NCBI RefSeq assembly: GCF_026914185.1
Contig: NC_070571.1
Span: 868,001 to 932,000 of the forward strand
Source: Puccinia triticina
Taxonomy: Eukaryota > Basidiomycota > Pucciniomycetes > Pucciniales > Pucciniaceae
Length of the DNA stretch: 64,000 nt
Direction: 5' to 3'
How positions within the stretch are numbered: the first letter of the stretch is position 1; every line of letters starts with the position of its first letter. The notes below the pieces were generated by a model, which was not told where the DNA came from, searched no databases, and saw only the letters and a list, made by a program, of their open reading frames with translations. Of this stretch, positions 52,389 to 62,778 are shown piece by piece. The translations under genes were made by a program, and so were the position numbers.

Positions 52389-55300
52389 ATGGCACCAGCA
52401 GCGACCAGCAAGAAAGAGGAGAAGGACATCATTGTGATTCCCTCCTTCAATGGCTCCAACTATCAAAACTGGTCGGAAACCATGCGAGTCTACCTCGAGT
52501 TCAAGAAACTATGGTCAATCTGCGAAAATCCACTTCCGGACCCGGTTCCTGAGAAAGAGCAGGAGAAAGTCAATGAAGTCTGGCTAGTTCTCAACTCGAA
52601 AATCAGCCAAGAAATCTTCAACAGCCTGTCGACCGTCTGCGGTAGGGATCCTTACAAAATCTGGAATCGCTTGAAGGACAATTATGCGGCTGCATCAATC
52701 TACAGCATCTACAGGGTCTGGTCCGGCTACTTGAACGTCCGGCTAGAGGACGATCTCCTCAAATTTGTCGTCAAAATTGAAAGCGCACTTTCAGAGGCCA
52801 GCGCCATCGGAATTGACGTCATGCAGGATATTGTTAGCTGCTCAATCATAGAGCAAGTCACCAATAAGAAACCTGATGTCATGGAAAGGCTTCTGACCGA
52901 CATGACGAGTCTATCGAACCCGTACACCCTGCTTGACAAGCTTCGTCAGATCTCTAACCACGAACAAGTTCGCAAAGCTAGGAACGCTATCACTGCGGCA
53001 TCTGGATCAGGATTAGCTCTAGCTACCATCTCACAGAGTCGAAAGCGCCCTTATATCAGCTGCAAAGGTGGAAAACACAACCCCGAGGCATTCCACGAAG
53101 AAAGTCAGTGTTGGACCCTGCACCCAGAGCTGCGTCCTCCCAAAAAGAACAAGGCCGCTAGCTATGCAACCACGGCCTCGGCACCAAACTCGCAGGCCGC
53201 AAGCGCTGAACACTACGCCTACCACACCGGCAGTGAGAAAACAAGCAAGAACGCGGTCATATTGGACTCTGGGGCGAGTCAACACATGTTCAACTCACTC
53301 GACTTCTTTACCGAGACGGAACCCACCTTTGTATACATCGTCACTGGATCCGGCAAAGAAAGCTCCAGCTTAATGGCAACCAGAAAAGGTACTGCCAGGT
53401 TGATGCTGAAAGATAACTCCATCATCACACTCCACGACGCTCTCTTCGTTCCCAACCCGTCCACCAATTTGGTGTCTTTTGCCCGGCTCATTCAAGAAAA
53501 AGCTGAGATTGTCTTGGAAAGCGGAATCATGTTCATCACCCTGAACGGCAAACACACTATCTGCGCAGACACAACCAAGAACGTCCTTGAAATTGTGGGC
53601 TTACTGTCTCCGTCCGAACACGCCATGTCCAGCACAACCACAATTCCTAGTGAATTCGAGAGATGGCACAAGCGCCTTGGACACGCAAGTTTTGCGCGCA
53701 TTCAGGCCGTCATTGATGAACCTTTCCCCAGGAACTTAAGAGAAACATGCCAAACGTGTGTGAAAGGAAAAATGAGCAAGTTGCCATTCAAGAGCCATTT
53801 TTCGCCCACCAAACACTCCCTTGAAGTCATCCACGGAGATCTGGTTGGGCCAATCAGCCCGGCTACCAACGGTGGGGCCCGTTACTTTCTTACCTTGGTC
53901 GACCAACACACCGGCTTCATCAACATCAGCCTTCTCCGCGAAAAATCTGACGCGGTCAAGGCGATCATTGACTTCAAGACACTCTATGAGAAACAAACCG
54001 GTAACTTCATCAAAAAGCTCGTGACCGACGGGGGCGGTGAATTTTGCAATAAGTCCCTTGGCGAAATTCTCCAGCTTGAAGGAATTCAACACAACATCTC
54101 ACCGCCTTACACTCCACAGCACAACGGCATAGCGGAACGGGCAAACCGCACGATCATCGAAATGACACGATGTCTTCTTCTCCAGTCCAACATGGCGGCC
54201 GAATGGTGGGGAGAGGCAGTCCTAACAGCTGCCACCACCACCAACTGTCTTCCATCCTTAGCTAGGAGCCGATCTCCCCCGATGCAGCTCTTTGTTAAAC
54301 ACAAACCAAATGTACATTTCCTCAAACCCTTTGGGTGTCGGGCATGGGCTCTGAAGCCGAAAGTCAATCGGGAGGCCAAATTCAATGCCATTGCCTGGGA
54401 TGGCACCCTCATTGGATTCACAAATGACATGTCAGCCTACCGGATTCTTCGGCACTGCAATAACAAGGTTATTGTCTCACGTCAAGTCCAGTTCGACGAA
54501 AGCAACTTTCCAACATGTCCAGCCCTAAGCAAAAGTCACAATGTTACGCTCGAAGAATCCAGCTCATCCTTGCCGATATTCCAGTCGGAGCCACTTCTTC
54601 CTTTTGAGGAGTCAGCAATTGAGGCCTCCGACATCCCTGACGATGAACTCATTGAAGATCCGGTTGAGAATCATCCCATCAGCCCGGAGCCTGGCAAACG
54701 TTGGGTCTACGTCCAGGGCTACCAGCCTCCCAAACCAATTGAGAGCGCCATCGATGAAAGCAACATCATCTCCGGCGGTCGCACTCGTCGACAAGTGTGT
54801 TACATCTCGACATGCACTGATCCTAAGTCGCACGTCATGGCCATGAATAGCCCCGATTCGCAGCACTGGAAAGAAGCGGAACTCAAAGAAATCAACAACA
54901 TGAAGAAGCATCAGGTATGGATTGAACGTCCCAAAGAATCTTCCGACTCACCAATTGCTTCCACATGGGCCTACCGAAAGAAGCTTGGCCCTGACAATCA
55001 GGTCATTGAATACAAAGCGCGCATCTGTGCGCAGGGATTTCGCCAGACCTTCGGAGTCAACTTCGAGCTCAAATACGCTCCGACAGGCAAGGCGGCATCA
55101 CTCCGCCTCCTACTCTCTTTTGCTGTCAACAATGATCTTCTAATCCATCAGCTTGACGTTTGCAGCGCGTTTCTCACGTGTCCCCTCAGCAACACTGTCA
55201 CTCTCACGCCCCCTCCAGGTTATCCCTGTCCGGACGGCACAATCTTTGAACTCAAGCGAGCCATCTATGGCCTCAAACAGGCCTCTTTGGTCTCGTACAA

Positions 55301-56729
55301 ACGGCTCAATGGCTTTCTTGAATCTGTTGGCTTTCGAGCGACCCTTTCCGACCCGTGCGTCTTTCATCGGTCCGATAGTCCGAGTCGACCAGCCACGTGG
55401 ATATATGCCCACGTTGACGATCTTGTGGTCATCAGCAAGGACCCCTTGGTCCTCAAATCCGAGATTGAGAAGGAATTTGACATCAAGTACCTTGGACAGG
55501 CAGAATTCCTCCTTGGCATGAACATCGACAGAACGCCGAACGGACTACACGTCCATCAAACGCAATACGTAGAAAGAAAGTTGGTTGAATACGGCCTTGA
55601 CCAAACTCCTCCTGCATCCTGCCCGATCAACCCCAAGACCCATCTTCGCAAGGCTACAACAGATGAAATCGCTGAGCTTCAAAACCTTGGGGTAAACTAC
55701 CGTGCCCTCGTTGGGTCACTCAACTATCTTAGCGTTCTCACCCGCCCTGATATTTCCTACGCCGTCAGTGTACTTTTGCAACATCTTGAATCTCCGGGTA
55801 TTCAGCATTACCGCGCGGCTGAGCAGGTGTTTCGGTACCTATCCGGTACCAAACAAGTGGGGCTTGTGTTCTCAAAACAACCCAGCCTCGCAATCAGTGC
55901 AAATGTGGATTCTGACTGGGGTAACTGCCCCGACACCAGAAGATCGGCAACAGGATATGTAGTCATCACCAATCAACAAGTCCTTTCATGGAAAGCAAGC
56001 AGACAGGCAACAGTGTCTCTCTCATCCACCGAAGCAGAGTACAAGGCTTTGTCAGATCTCGGCAGGGAACTCAAATGGCTAGCGAATCTCATATCGGAAA
56101 TTGATCTCGATTACTCTCCAATCAATATACCGGTAGGAGTAGACAATCAAGGTGCCATTGATCTAGCGCGAAGCGAAATCTCTCAAAACGGCTTCTGCAC
56201 GAAGCACATGGACATTCGCCTGCACTTTGTCCGAGAGCTAGTCACGTCCAACCTCATCAAGCTGCGGTACATCAAGACAGACACCAACTTCGCGCACTTT
56301 CTCACTAAACCAACGGGACGCTGCACCATACGAAGATCGCTGGCAGCAATTGGAGTAACTGCTCCAGTTTCTGCTTCTCGCCTGGCGACTCAAAGCAACC
56401 CAGCCTGTCAGATTCCCCAACCTGTCGCAGACAGTAGTGTGAAACGTGTAAAACACGACACAAGCTACCTTGCACAGCCTGGTAAGCCACAGAGTTTCAG
56501 CTCCTTGAATATCCAAGGAATGAAACTAACTTCAGCCTCTTCTTCGGAATATCCAGGCAAAACCCGCCACAGGTATCCGAGGGAACAGGCCCAAGCCTCA
56601 CGACCCACCAGAGGTGGAGGCGAGACCAAGGCGAACGAGATGGACAGAAAAACCACCTCATTACTCGCGCAAAGAATAACCTCGCCAGCGTTAGCCACCA
56701 GAATTAGTCTTAATAAAATTAAGCATTGA
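52389..56729 (+). CDS. Copia Gag-Pol polyprotein, intact
   Basis: 1446 aa from ATG 52389 (MAPAATSKKEEKDIIVIPSF). Order with approximate residues: Gag (10-250); a Cys/His stretch SCKGGKHNPEAFHEESQCW in place of a classical knuckle (about 220-240); aspartic protease VILDSGASQHMF (about 293); integrase HHCC (WHKRLGHAS, CQTCVKGK); integrase core D-D-E (IHGDLVGP about 483, VTDGGGEF about 546, NGIAERANR about 583); RVT_2 reverse transcriptase (RICAQGFRQTFGVNFELKYA start, AIYGLKQASL, HVDDLVVIS about 1005); RNase H (VDSDWGNC about 1172, STEAEYKAL about 1215, VDNQGAIDLA). The last 107 codons lie inside the 3' LTR and give a basic tail. Upstream in-frame codons from 52305 use no ATG of good context, hence this start. 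No frameshift between gag and pol, so protein ratios need another mechanism. Confidence 0.92.
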   Translation: MAPAATSKKEEKDIIVIPSFNGSNYQNWSETMRVYLEFKKLWSICENPLPDPVPEKEQEKVNEVWLVLNSKISQEIFNSLSTVCGRDPYKIWNRLKDNYAAASIYSIYRVWSGYLNVRLEDDLLKFVVKIESALSEASAIGIDVMQDIVSCSIIEQVTNKKPDVMERLLTDMTSLSNPYTLLDKLRQISNHEQVRKARNAITAASGSGLALATISQSRKRPYISCKGGKHNPEAFHEESQCWTLHPELRPPKKNKAASYATTASAPNSQAASAEHYAYHTGSEKTSKNAVILDSGASQHMFNSLDFFTETEPTFVYIVTGSGKESSSLMATRKGTARLMLKDNSIITLHDALFVPNPSTNLVSFARLIQEKAEIVLESGIMFITLNGKHTICADTTKNVLEIVGLLSPSEHAMSSTTTIPSEFERWHKRLGHASFARIQAVIDEPFPRNLRETCQTCVKGKMSKLPFKSHFSPTKHSLEVIHGDLVGPISPATNGGARYFLTLVDQHTGFINISLLREKSDAVKAIIDFKTLYEKQTGNFIKKLVTDGGGEFCNKSLGEILQLEGIQHNISPPYTPQHNGIAERANRTIIEMTRCLLLQSNMAAEWWGEAVLTAATTTNCLPSLARSRSPPMQLFVKHKPNVHFLKPFGCRAWALKPKVNREAKFNAIAWDGTLIGFTNDMSAYRILRHCNNKVIVSRQVQFDESNFPTCPALSKSHNVTLEESSSSLPIFQSEPLLPFEESAIEASDIPDDELIEDPVENHPISPEPGKRWVYVQGYQPPKPIESAIDESNIISGGRTRRQVCYISTCTDPKSHVMAMNSPDSQHWKEAELKEINNMKKHQVWIERPKESSDSPIASTWAYRKKLGPDNQVIEYKARICAQGFRQTFGVNFELKYAPTGKAASLRLLLSFAVNNDLLIHQLDVCSAFLTCPLSNTVTLTPPPGYPCPDGTIFELKRAIYGLKQASLVSYKRLNGFLESVGFRATLSDPCVFHRSDSPSRPATWIYAHVDDLVVISKDPLVLKSEIEKEFDIKYLGQAEFLLGMNIDRTPNGLHVHQTQYVERKLVEYGLDQTPPASCPINPKTHLRKATTDEIAELQNLGVNYRALVGSLNYLSVLTRPDISYAVSVLLQHLESPGIQHYRAAEQVFRYLSGTKQVGLVFSKQPSLAISANVDSDWGNCPDTRRSATGYVVITNQQVLSWKASRQATVSLSSTEAEYKALSDLGRELKWLANLISEIDLDYSPINIPVGVDNQGAIDLARSEISQNGFCTKHMDIRLHFVRELVTSNLIKLRYIKTDTNFAHFLTKPTGRCTIRRSLAAIGVTAPVSASRLATQSNPACQIPQPVADSSVKRVKHDTSYLAQPGKPQSFSSLNIQGMKLTSASSSEYPGKTRHRYPREQAQASRPTRGGGETKANEMDRKTTSLLAQRITSPALATRISLNKIKH

Positions 56730-57059
56730 TCAATAACATCATCGGAAGAGGCATAGTTGAACAAAGGAGACCAGTCATTCTCGTCAACCAATAAGATCAA
56801 TCACAGATCTTTTTCTTGTTCCTTTTCGATCATCTTTTTTCTTTTTCAAAATCTTTCTCCGCAAAATCCTCATCTCAGTCGATCACCTCCACTTTCACCA
56901 GAAACACAGCCAAGAAGCAAACAGTCTGTTCTGCTCTTAGGTACTTAACATTTCATTTGTTTAGCTACAATGAAGTTTCTTTCTGTTTCATTGTACATAG
57001 TTAAGAAGAAACTTGAGTCTAACAATAATGAAATACTCTTAGTTGCTTGGAATTTTACA
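56406..57059 (+). repeat. 3' LTR of Copia F
   Basis: 654 bp, nearly identical to the 5' LTR. It is preceded by GCAACCCAGCC, which is also found before the Copia B 3' LTR. The polyprotein stop is at 56727-56729, 324 bp into the LTR. Confidence 0.95.
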
Positions 57060-57064
57060 TACGT

Positions 57065-57530
57065 TACCCACTCAAAGCCATCCTTTCCTTGCCACTCCGG
57101 GGCACCATCCACCAGCTCTTCTCCCAGCCGAAGCGGCTCCTCATCCTCTCCAGCCACGGAACCGGCTTCCTCAACATCCTCACTGGTGCCATCTCCGCGA
57201 TCTGGTTCGCTTCCCCGCCCAGCCTTGGTACACTCCCCCTCCCGCCAACCAAACACTGTCCTGAAGCCACCCCTTCCCCCCAGAAGCTCCACATCCTATC
57301 CGCCATGGCACCACAGCCTCTCCACGGCCGACCCGCCCCCAACTCGCCCACCATGGTTCTCCCGCCCAGCGCCTTCGCCGCCTCCAGCTCTACGCCCAGC
57401 ACGGGCACCGGCCACCGCAAGAAGGCCATCCTCAAGCCCATCTATTCCCACCACCGCCTCCCGTTTGCCTTTGCCGCCCGACCGTTGTGGTGCTCCATTC
57501 CAAACCATAAGTAGTATTTTATTGCTTTCT
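57065..57530 (+). pseudogene. Gypsy C interior, hydrophobic/Pro-rich remnant 1
   Basis: One frame reads GFLNILTGAISAIWFASPPS, which resembles ALLNILIGAIYPICFAAPLS at about 58820. It is not a known domain. It may be a diverged internal duplicate of the frame below. Confidence 0.35.
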
Positions 57531-58430
57531 TTTACATATATTCATCATTACATTGAACATTTCCCCATAACCCTTCACAAATACCTCATTATTATTGCAT
57601 ATTCAGATTCTACATTAAATTTCACATATAGTCACTCATACATAGTATACCCTTATCTTCAATGGTTCAGTAGTTATAGAGGATATAAGACTTACAGACA
57701 ACCTACAGTCTTCATTAGTTACAATACTCAATTCATTAGTAACTTACTTGAATCATTACAGTACATTACTTTTACATAATTACTTTCACATCCTAAACCC
57801 TTTACATACATTTCTCATTATGTACTATACCTATTGTACACATTACATCATTAGATCTGTGCTTACTTCTTTTCAGTAGTGCTCATCATTACAAGTTGTT
57901 ACTATGTTCTCATCACTCTTCCCCATTAGTACATTCTTTTATTCCCATAACCAACATTCCCCTTTCAGCATTGCTCATCATTACACACTGTTACTATGTT
58001 CTCATCACTCTTCCCCATTTGTACATTCCTTTATTCCCATAGTCAGAATGCCTCCACTGTCTGTGCTCATCCTTTCTTCATATAAGAACTGTCCTTCCCC
58101 CCTCACTTGTACCCTATGCAGAGAACTATATGCAGATTATTAGATACAGAAATTATAGTGCCCAAATCTCATCAACCCATTGCCAGTGAATCATTGCCAT
58201 TGCTTTCCCCCTTCAACCATTGCCCCAACCCTCTCATCCTCAGTAGTCAGTAGTCAGCTCATAGTACTAGCTCCTAAGATCAAGCAGAAATCAGCCACAC
58301 CTTTTTCTTCTTTTTCTTAGTGTTACTCTCATCCCCTCAGCATTAGTCAGGAAGGCAGCCTCATCAGCACCCTTGCATAGCTTACATTAGTACTAGTGTT
58401 GCTATCCATTTCCCTTCCAAGCTCTATTCT
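57530..58430. repeat. G-poor (A/C/T-rich) region with an about 81-86-bp duplication
   Basis: The plus strand is strikingly depleted of G for about 900 bp (ATTCATTACATT-type). A block containing TACTATGTTCTCATCACTC is duplicated at about 57885-57955 and 57967-58040. No gene. Confidence 0.6.
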
Positions 58431-58435
58431 CCCCC

Positions 58436-59384
58436 TTGAGTAGTTCCACACCGTACCTGTCCAGGGCCAACCAGCCTTGGGACGGTACCCTCGACTGTCT
58501 GCTTGCCGCACTTGCCTACGCCGCCTACGCCATTGATCTCCCCGGCATTGCCAGATTTGTGTTGCTCTTCATCCCCTCCGCTGTGTTCCGCTCCCTCACC
58601 CAACTCACCTCCAACCTCTCCAAACAAGCCCTCTCCGCGACCCGTGCCGTCAGCCACGTCCCCAGTCAAAGAAAGCACACGCCCTCCTACCCCCCAGAAC
58701 TCCCCCTCCGCCTTCCAAGAGCCAATCTTGGCCACCTCTAAAGCAAGCTACCCGCCATCAACTCTATCCCTGAACATGCCCTGCCCACCTCACTCGAGCT
58801 CATCCAGAGCAAGCAGGACCTCTCCGCCCTGCTCAACATTCTCATCGGGGCCATCTACCCAATCTGCTTTGCTGCCCCGCTCAGCTGTCTTCTCACCGCC
58901 CTCGTCTCCTCCGCCGCCTGCCAGCTTGCACGCACCAGCGGCCCACTCATCCTCAGACTCATCCCCTGCCCCCTCTTCCTCATCCAGCGCGCCATCGACC
59001 CATTCAGACTCAAAGGCTCTCCTAATATGTTCAACACCCTCAACGCCCTTGCCGCCTACCTCCTCGCCTTCCGCATTGAGCTTGCCCAAGATCAACACCA
59101 TCATCTCCACCAACAAGATTGCCGAGTCCCTGGCTTCTCCCATCCAAACATTACCCCCACCTCCTTCAAGTTCATGCCCCCAGCCTCCTCCTCAAGCAGA
59201 CCCCAACTCAGAGGAATATCTCAGGGCCTTGGACGAAGCATGGGAGGCGTTCGAGGCTGAACTGGACCTCAAGTTTGGTACTGGTCCCAAAATCAACATC
59301 AATTCCCAGTATCAGGAAAGCCTCAAAGATGATATGACTGACTCAGCCTCACCCGCAACACCCACTCCTGCATCCACCTCCTGA
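58436..59384 (+). pseudogene. Unrecognised hydrophobic ORF of Gypsy C, frame-shifted
   Basis: The first frame has DCLLAALAYAAYAIDLPGIA and FVLLFIPSAVFRSLTQLT (membrane-like). After a stop at about 58740, a second frame has LLNILIGAIYPICFAAPLSC and GPLILRLIPCPLFLIQRAI. The final frame to 59384 reads NSEEYLRALDEAWEAFEAEL, an acidic helix. At least two frame changes. It could be a captured host membrane-protein gene or an env-like third ORF; no homologue recognised. Confidence 0.4.
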
Positions 59385-59999
59385 TTTGCTTCCCCGACCC
59401 TTTGCTCTCCGCTCCCGACACCCCAACTGCACCAAATTTCCCCGACAGCATCATCACCAACACCCTCCCCAGCTGACCAGGAAAAAACAATAGTCCCTTG
59501 GAGACAAGTGACATTTGACAGCTTTGGTTGCAGCTCCAAAGTAGCTCTGATCCTGTGCCACCTGTGTCCTTGGTGCTCAGTGTGTTTTAGTGGTTTATGT
59601 ACATACATATCCTCATGGCTCAGTGCTCACTGGCCCAGCTCAAGGATCCCCAGTGCCACCCAGCATTGTTCATTCTGGCACAGTTTGAGCCACTGAGCTA
59701 TGAGCCTATGACTGTTGGGTGCAAGTTCAACAAGCCTGCCTAGACCTGCGTCTTGCTATGTAGATGTACATACAGCAAAGGCAGGGAAGTTTGTGCTGTT
59801 AAACACATATGTATGTAAATACTTCCCCTGATCTGCAAAACAGGCGTTGATCAACGCATGCCCGTCCCTTGGGGGCACGCCCACGCCCACGCCCTTTGAA
59901 AAGGGTGTGCGGGGCCGCATGCCCTGTATTTGCCAAGGTCGTGCAAGTCAAAGGGCGTGCACGCCCCTGTATGGGCGTGCACCTTGCCTGCTTGCCCAG

Positions 60000-60226
60000 A
60001 GGGATACCTCTCGGCGAGCAGGCGTACACATCCCTGCCCGCCAAGAGCCCTTCGGCGAGCAGGCATACACATCCCTGCTCGCCGAGAGCCCTTCGGCGAG
60101 CAGGCATACACATCCCTGCTCGCCGAGAGCCCTTCGGCGAGCAGGCATACACATCCCTGCTCGCTGAGAGCCCTTCGGCGAGCAGGCATACACATCCCTG
60201 CTCGCCGAGAGCCCTTCGGCGAGCAG
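60000..60226. repeat. 41-bp palindromic tandem array, left side
   Basis: Five units of CCCTTCGGCGAGCAGG-CATACACATC-CCTGCTCGCCGAGAG. Each unit is itself a 12-bp stem with a 9-10-bp loop. ORFs on both strands (MCMPARRRALGEQGC-type) are repeat translations. Confidence 0.9.
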
Positions 60227-61046
60227 TGTGGTGGCCATTTTCGTGGCGCCCGTGGCGCAGCGGATTCCTCAACTTTTCAGACGTCAAGACAACAGCTCAC
60301 GGGTCGTCAAGATCAATCAGCGCGCGTCGCGCGCGGCGGAATCATCAAGGCGTTTCAGGACCAGCGGTTTCCTTCCGGCGGATTTTCTTTTCTTTGGCTC
60401 TTTGATCTTATTTTCTTAAGATGTTTGTTACTCTTCCTTTTTTTTTATGTTCTCTCCTCTTTTTTTTTTTTTTCATACTGCGCGCGTTGGATGGTTAGAT
60501 TGTGGTGGGTTGGTTTTGTTCTTAGCCTCTCAGTTGTTGTGTCTTTCCCTTTTCAGTTGTGGCGCGCGCATAGGCGCGCGGGTGGTTGTGATGACCTGTC
60601 ACAAGATTGTCATCATCCCTGAAGTTTAAGTTCTTCGGAGCTTAGGCGGAGGGGACGGCATGGGATTTCGTCTGAACCAAAATTTTGTTTGTCAGATCAT
60701 CTCATCAACTTGAATCAAAATTTTATTGATCTTTGTTCGCCGATATACTCGCGGGAGCTTCTGAGTTTCTCCTCTCAGCCCCCGCGCCGATCCTCTTCCA
60801 GATTCCTGTCCTTTAAGATCACTGTCCCCGGTCCAGTTCGCCGGCCCTTTTCCCCAGATTCTCAGAAAACAAACCACCACCGACGGGAATCTACCTCCCG
60901 TCGTCTCAAACCAAAATCCCCCCCCCTCAAATTTCCGCTATCACTCGAATCCTAGAATCTCCCCGGACCACCACGAAGGCAGCGCTCAACAGCGCACATT
61001 CCCTTCCAGTAACTGCCGCCGGCCCAGCACCGGTCGGAGTTCCACA
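60227..61046 (+). mobile_element. 820-bp solo LTR related to the gag-only element
   Basis: TGTGGTGGCCATTTT...GGAGTTCCACA with the 4-bp duplication GCAG (60223-60226 and 61047-61050). The start TGTGGTGGCC, the 4-bp duplication and the overall layout match the LTR at 31062-32101, so it is a diverged member of that family. Confidence 0.85.
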
Positions 61047-61745
61047 GCAGGCATACACATCCCTGCTCGCCGAGAGCCCCTCAGCGAGCAGGCATACACA
61101 TCCCTGCTCGCCGAGGGGGCTCTCGGCGAGCAGGCATTCACATCCCTGCTCGCCGAGGGGGCTCTCGGCGAGCAGGCATTCACATCCCTGCTCGCCGAGG
61201 GGGCTCTCGGCGAGCAGGCATTCACATCCCTGCTCGCCGAGGGGGCTCTCGGCGAGCAGGCATTCACATCCCTGCTCGCCGAGGGGGCTCTCGGCGAGCA
61301 GGCATTCACATCCCTGCTCGCCGAGAGCCCCTTGGCGAGCAGGTGTACGTGGCGAGCAGTTATACTTGCACCTGCCCGCCGAGGGGCTCTCGGTGAGCAG
61401 GCTCGGCGGGCAGGTGTATGTATACCTGCTCGCCGAGGGGTAAGCCCCTCGGCGAGCAGGTATACTTGCTCGGCGGGCAGGTGCATGTGTGCCTGCTCGC
61501 CGAGAGGCTCCCGCCAAGGGGCTCTCGGTGAGCAGGCTCGGCGGGCAGGTGTATGTATACCTGCTCGCCGAGGGGCTCTCGGCGAGCAGGGATGTTATGC
61601 CTGCTCGCCGAGGGGCTCTCGGCGAGCAGGGATGTTATGCCTGCTCGCCGAGGGGCTCTCGGCGAGCAGGGATGTTATGCCTGCTCGCCGAGGGGCTCTC
61701 GGCGAGCAGGGATGTTATGCCTGCTTGCCGAGAGGTATCTCTCTC
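61047..61745. repeat. 40-43-bp palindromic tandem arrays, right side, with orientation switch
   Basis: About six units of GGCGAGCAGGCATTCACATC with CCTGCTCGCCGAGG (61080-61330), a mixed zone (61330-61560), then four reverse-oriented units GGCGAGCAGGGATGTTATGC (61560-61740). It mirrors the left array. Confidence 0.9.
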
Positions 61746-62439
61746 GGCGAGCCTCCTGCACGCCCATGTAGGGGCGTGCACGCCCTTGCATGCCCATGTA
61801 GGGGCGTGTACGCCCTTGCATGCCCATGTAGGGGCGTGTACGCCCTTACACGCCCATACAGGGGCATGCCTTGCACCCCCATACAGGGGTGTGCACGCCC
61901 TCCGCAAATACAGGGTGTGTGGCCCTACACGCCCTTTTCGAAGGGTGTGCGGCCCCACACGCCCTTTTCAAAGGGTGTGGGCATGGGCGTGCACCAGGGG
62001 GATGGGCATGCATTTATCAACACCCTTGTCCCAGTGCCAATGTAGAGAGAGGGGTGTTGAACAACTCAAGTACCTGTTGCTTGAGCAGATTAGTCCTGAG
62101 CAGATGCACATCACAAGCTGTGTGTGCACATGGCAGAATGAGCTACACTAGCTGCTGCTGGCTGTGCAAGGCAAACAAATGTATACTTAGTTATTGCATT
62201 TGTGCTATGATGTACCAGCTGTGGATAGATGCTGGATAGAGCCAGAGCTGTTCAAATGTCACTTGCTTCCAAGGGAACATTGTTTTTTCCTGGTGCAGTC
62301 TGTCCCACCCACATCCTCAGATCTTCCTGTGCCCCGACTGCCAGATTCAATCCAAGTCTCCAGCCCACCCAACGTCCCCCCTCCTCCCATCCCCATGCAC
62401 AACATTGTTATCTTCCCTTTTTTCATAGGGGGGGGAGAA

Positions 62440-62778
62440 TGTAACCCCCCGCCTTCGGGGTGTCACAAGATGGATCACAGGATCCCAAACAGACCCATAC
62501 TTAGTCCAACCATTCCCCCGCCCCTCCTAGTTCAGCAGAGATTTTCCTTCCATCTCTCCTGAGCTAGGTGAGTCCGCCCAGTTTCCTCTTCTCTCTCCTT
62601 TCCTCTCAGCTTGTACATAGTCTAACAGAGATGTTCCTTCCATCTCTCCTGAGCTAGGATTGCGCAATCAAAAGAAACATTGGTTCCAGAAGTCCTCCCA
62701 AGGCCTCAGCCTTGTCCTCAGCCTTGTCTCCTTTCCCTCGTCATCGCACAGTGAAGCTCTCCTTGTTGAGAGCTTACA
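62440..62778 (+). repeat. 3' LTR of Gypsy C
   Basis: 339 bp, matching 50270-50608 with a handful of differences. It is followed by the duplicated target CACGC and the interrupted Harbinger transposase exon. Confidence 0.9.

Larger units (their letters stand above)
51668..57059 (+). mobile_element. Intact, very recent Copia LTR retrotransposon (Copia F)
   Basis: LTRs of equal length (654 bp, 51668-52321 and 56406-57059; TGTCAGATTCCCC...GAATTTTACA), a single difference seen (A/C near 51788 versus 56526), and a perfect 5-bp duplication TACGT (51663-51667 and 57060-57064). One uninterrupted 1446-codon polyprotein with all catalytic motifs. The PBS is tRNA-Tyr-like. No clear polypurine tract precedes the 3' LTR. 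A potentially active autonomous element. Confidence 0.95.
59474..62306. mobile_element. Foldback-type DNA element with nested palindromic arrays
   Basis: Outer inverted arms: ACCAGGAAAAAACAAT...CCCTTGG..AAGTGACATTTG at 59474-59530 and its complement at about 62240-62306. Inner inverted arms: GTTGAT..CGCATGCCC...CCCTTTGAAAAGGG at about 59845-60000 and its mirror at about 61745-62030. Between these lie GGCGAGCAGG palindromic arrays in opposite orientations. No transposase. The target duplication is not clear. A solo LTR interrupts it. Confidence 0.6.
50270..62778 (+). mobile_element. Gypsy-type LTR element (Gypsy C), mostly decayed interior
   Basis: LTRs of 339 bp at 50270-50608 and 62440-62778 (TGTAACCCCCCGCC...GAGAGCTTACA), target duplication CACGC at 50265-50269 and 62779-62783, polypurine tract GGGGGGGGAGAA before the 3' LTR. 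The interior keeps only an integrase zinc-binding fragment and unrecognised hydrophobic or Pro-rich stretches, so it may be a large-retrotransposon-derivative with captured DNA. It hosts the intact Copia and a foldback element. Confidence 0.85.

Noticed and set aside
60000..61745. CRISPR-like regularly spaced repeats
   Set aside because: Units are fully identical including the would-be spacers, the repeats are palindromic satellites inside a foldback element, and the context is eukaryotic.
59799..62151. Long Arg/Ala/Ser-rich ORFs on both strands
   Set aside because: Produced by 40-43-bp palindromic repeats without stops; nearly the same peptide appears on either strand.
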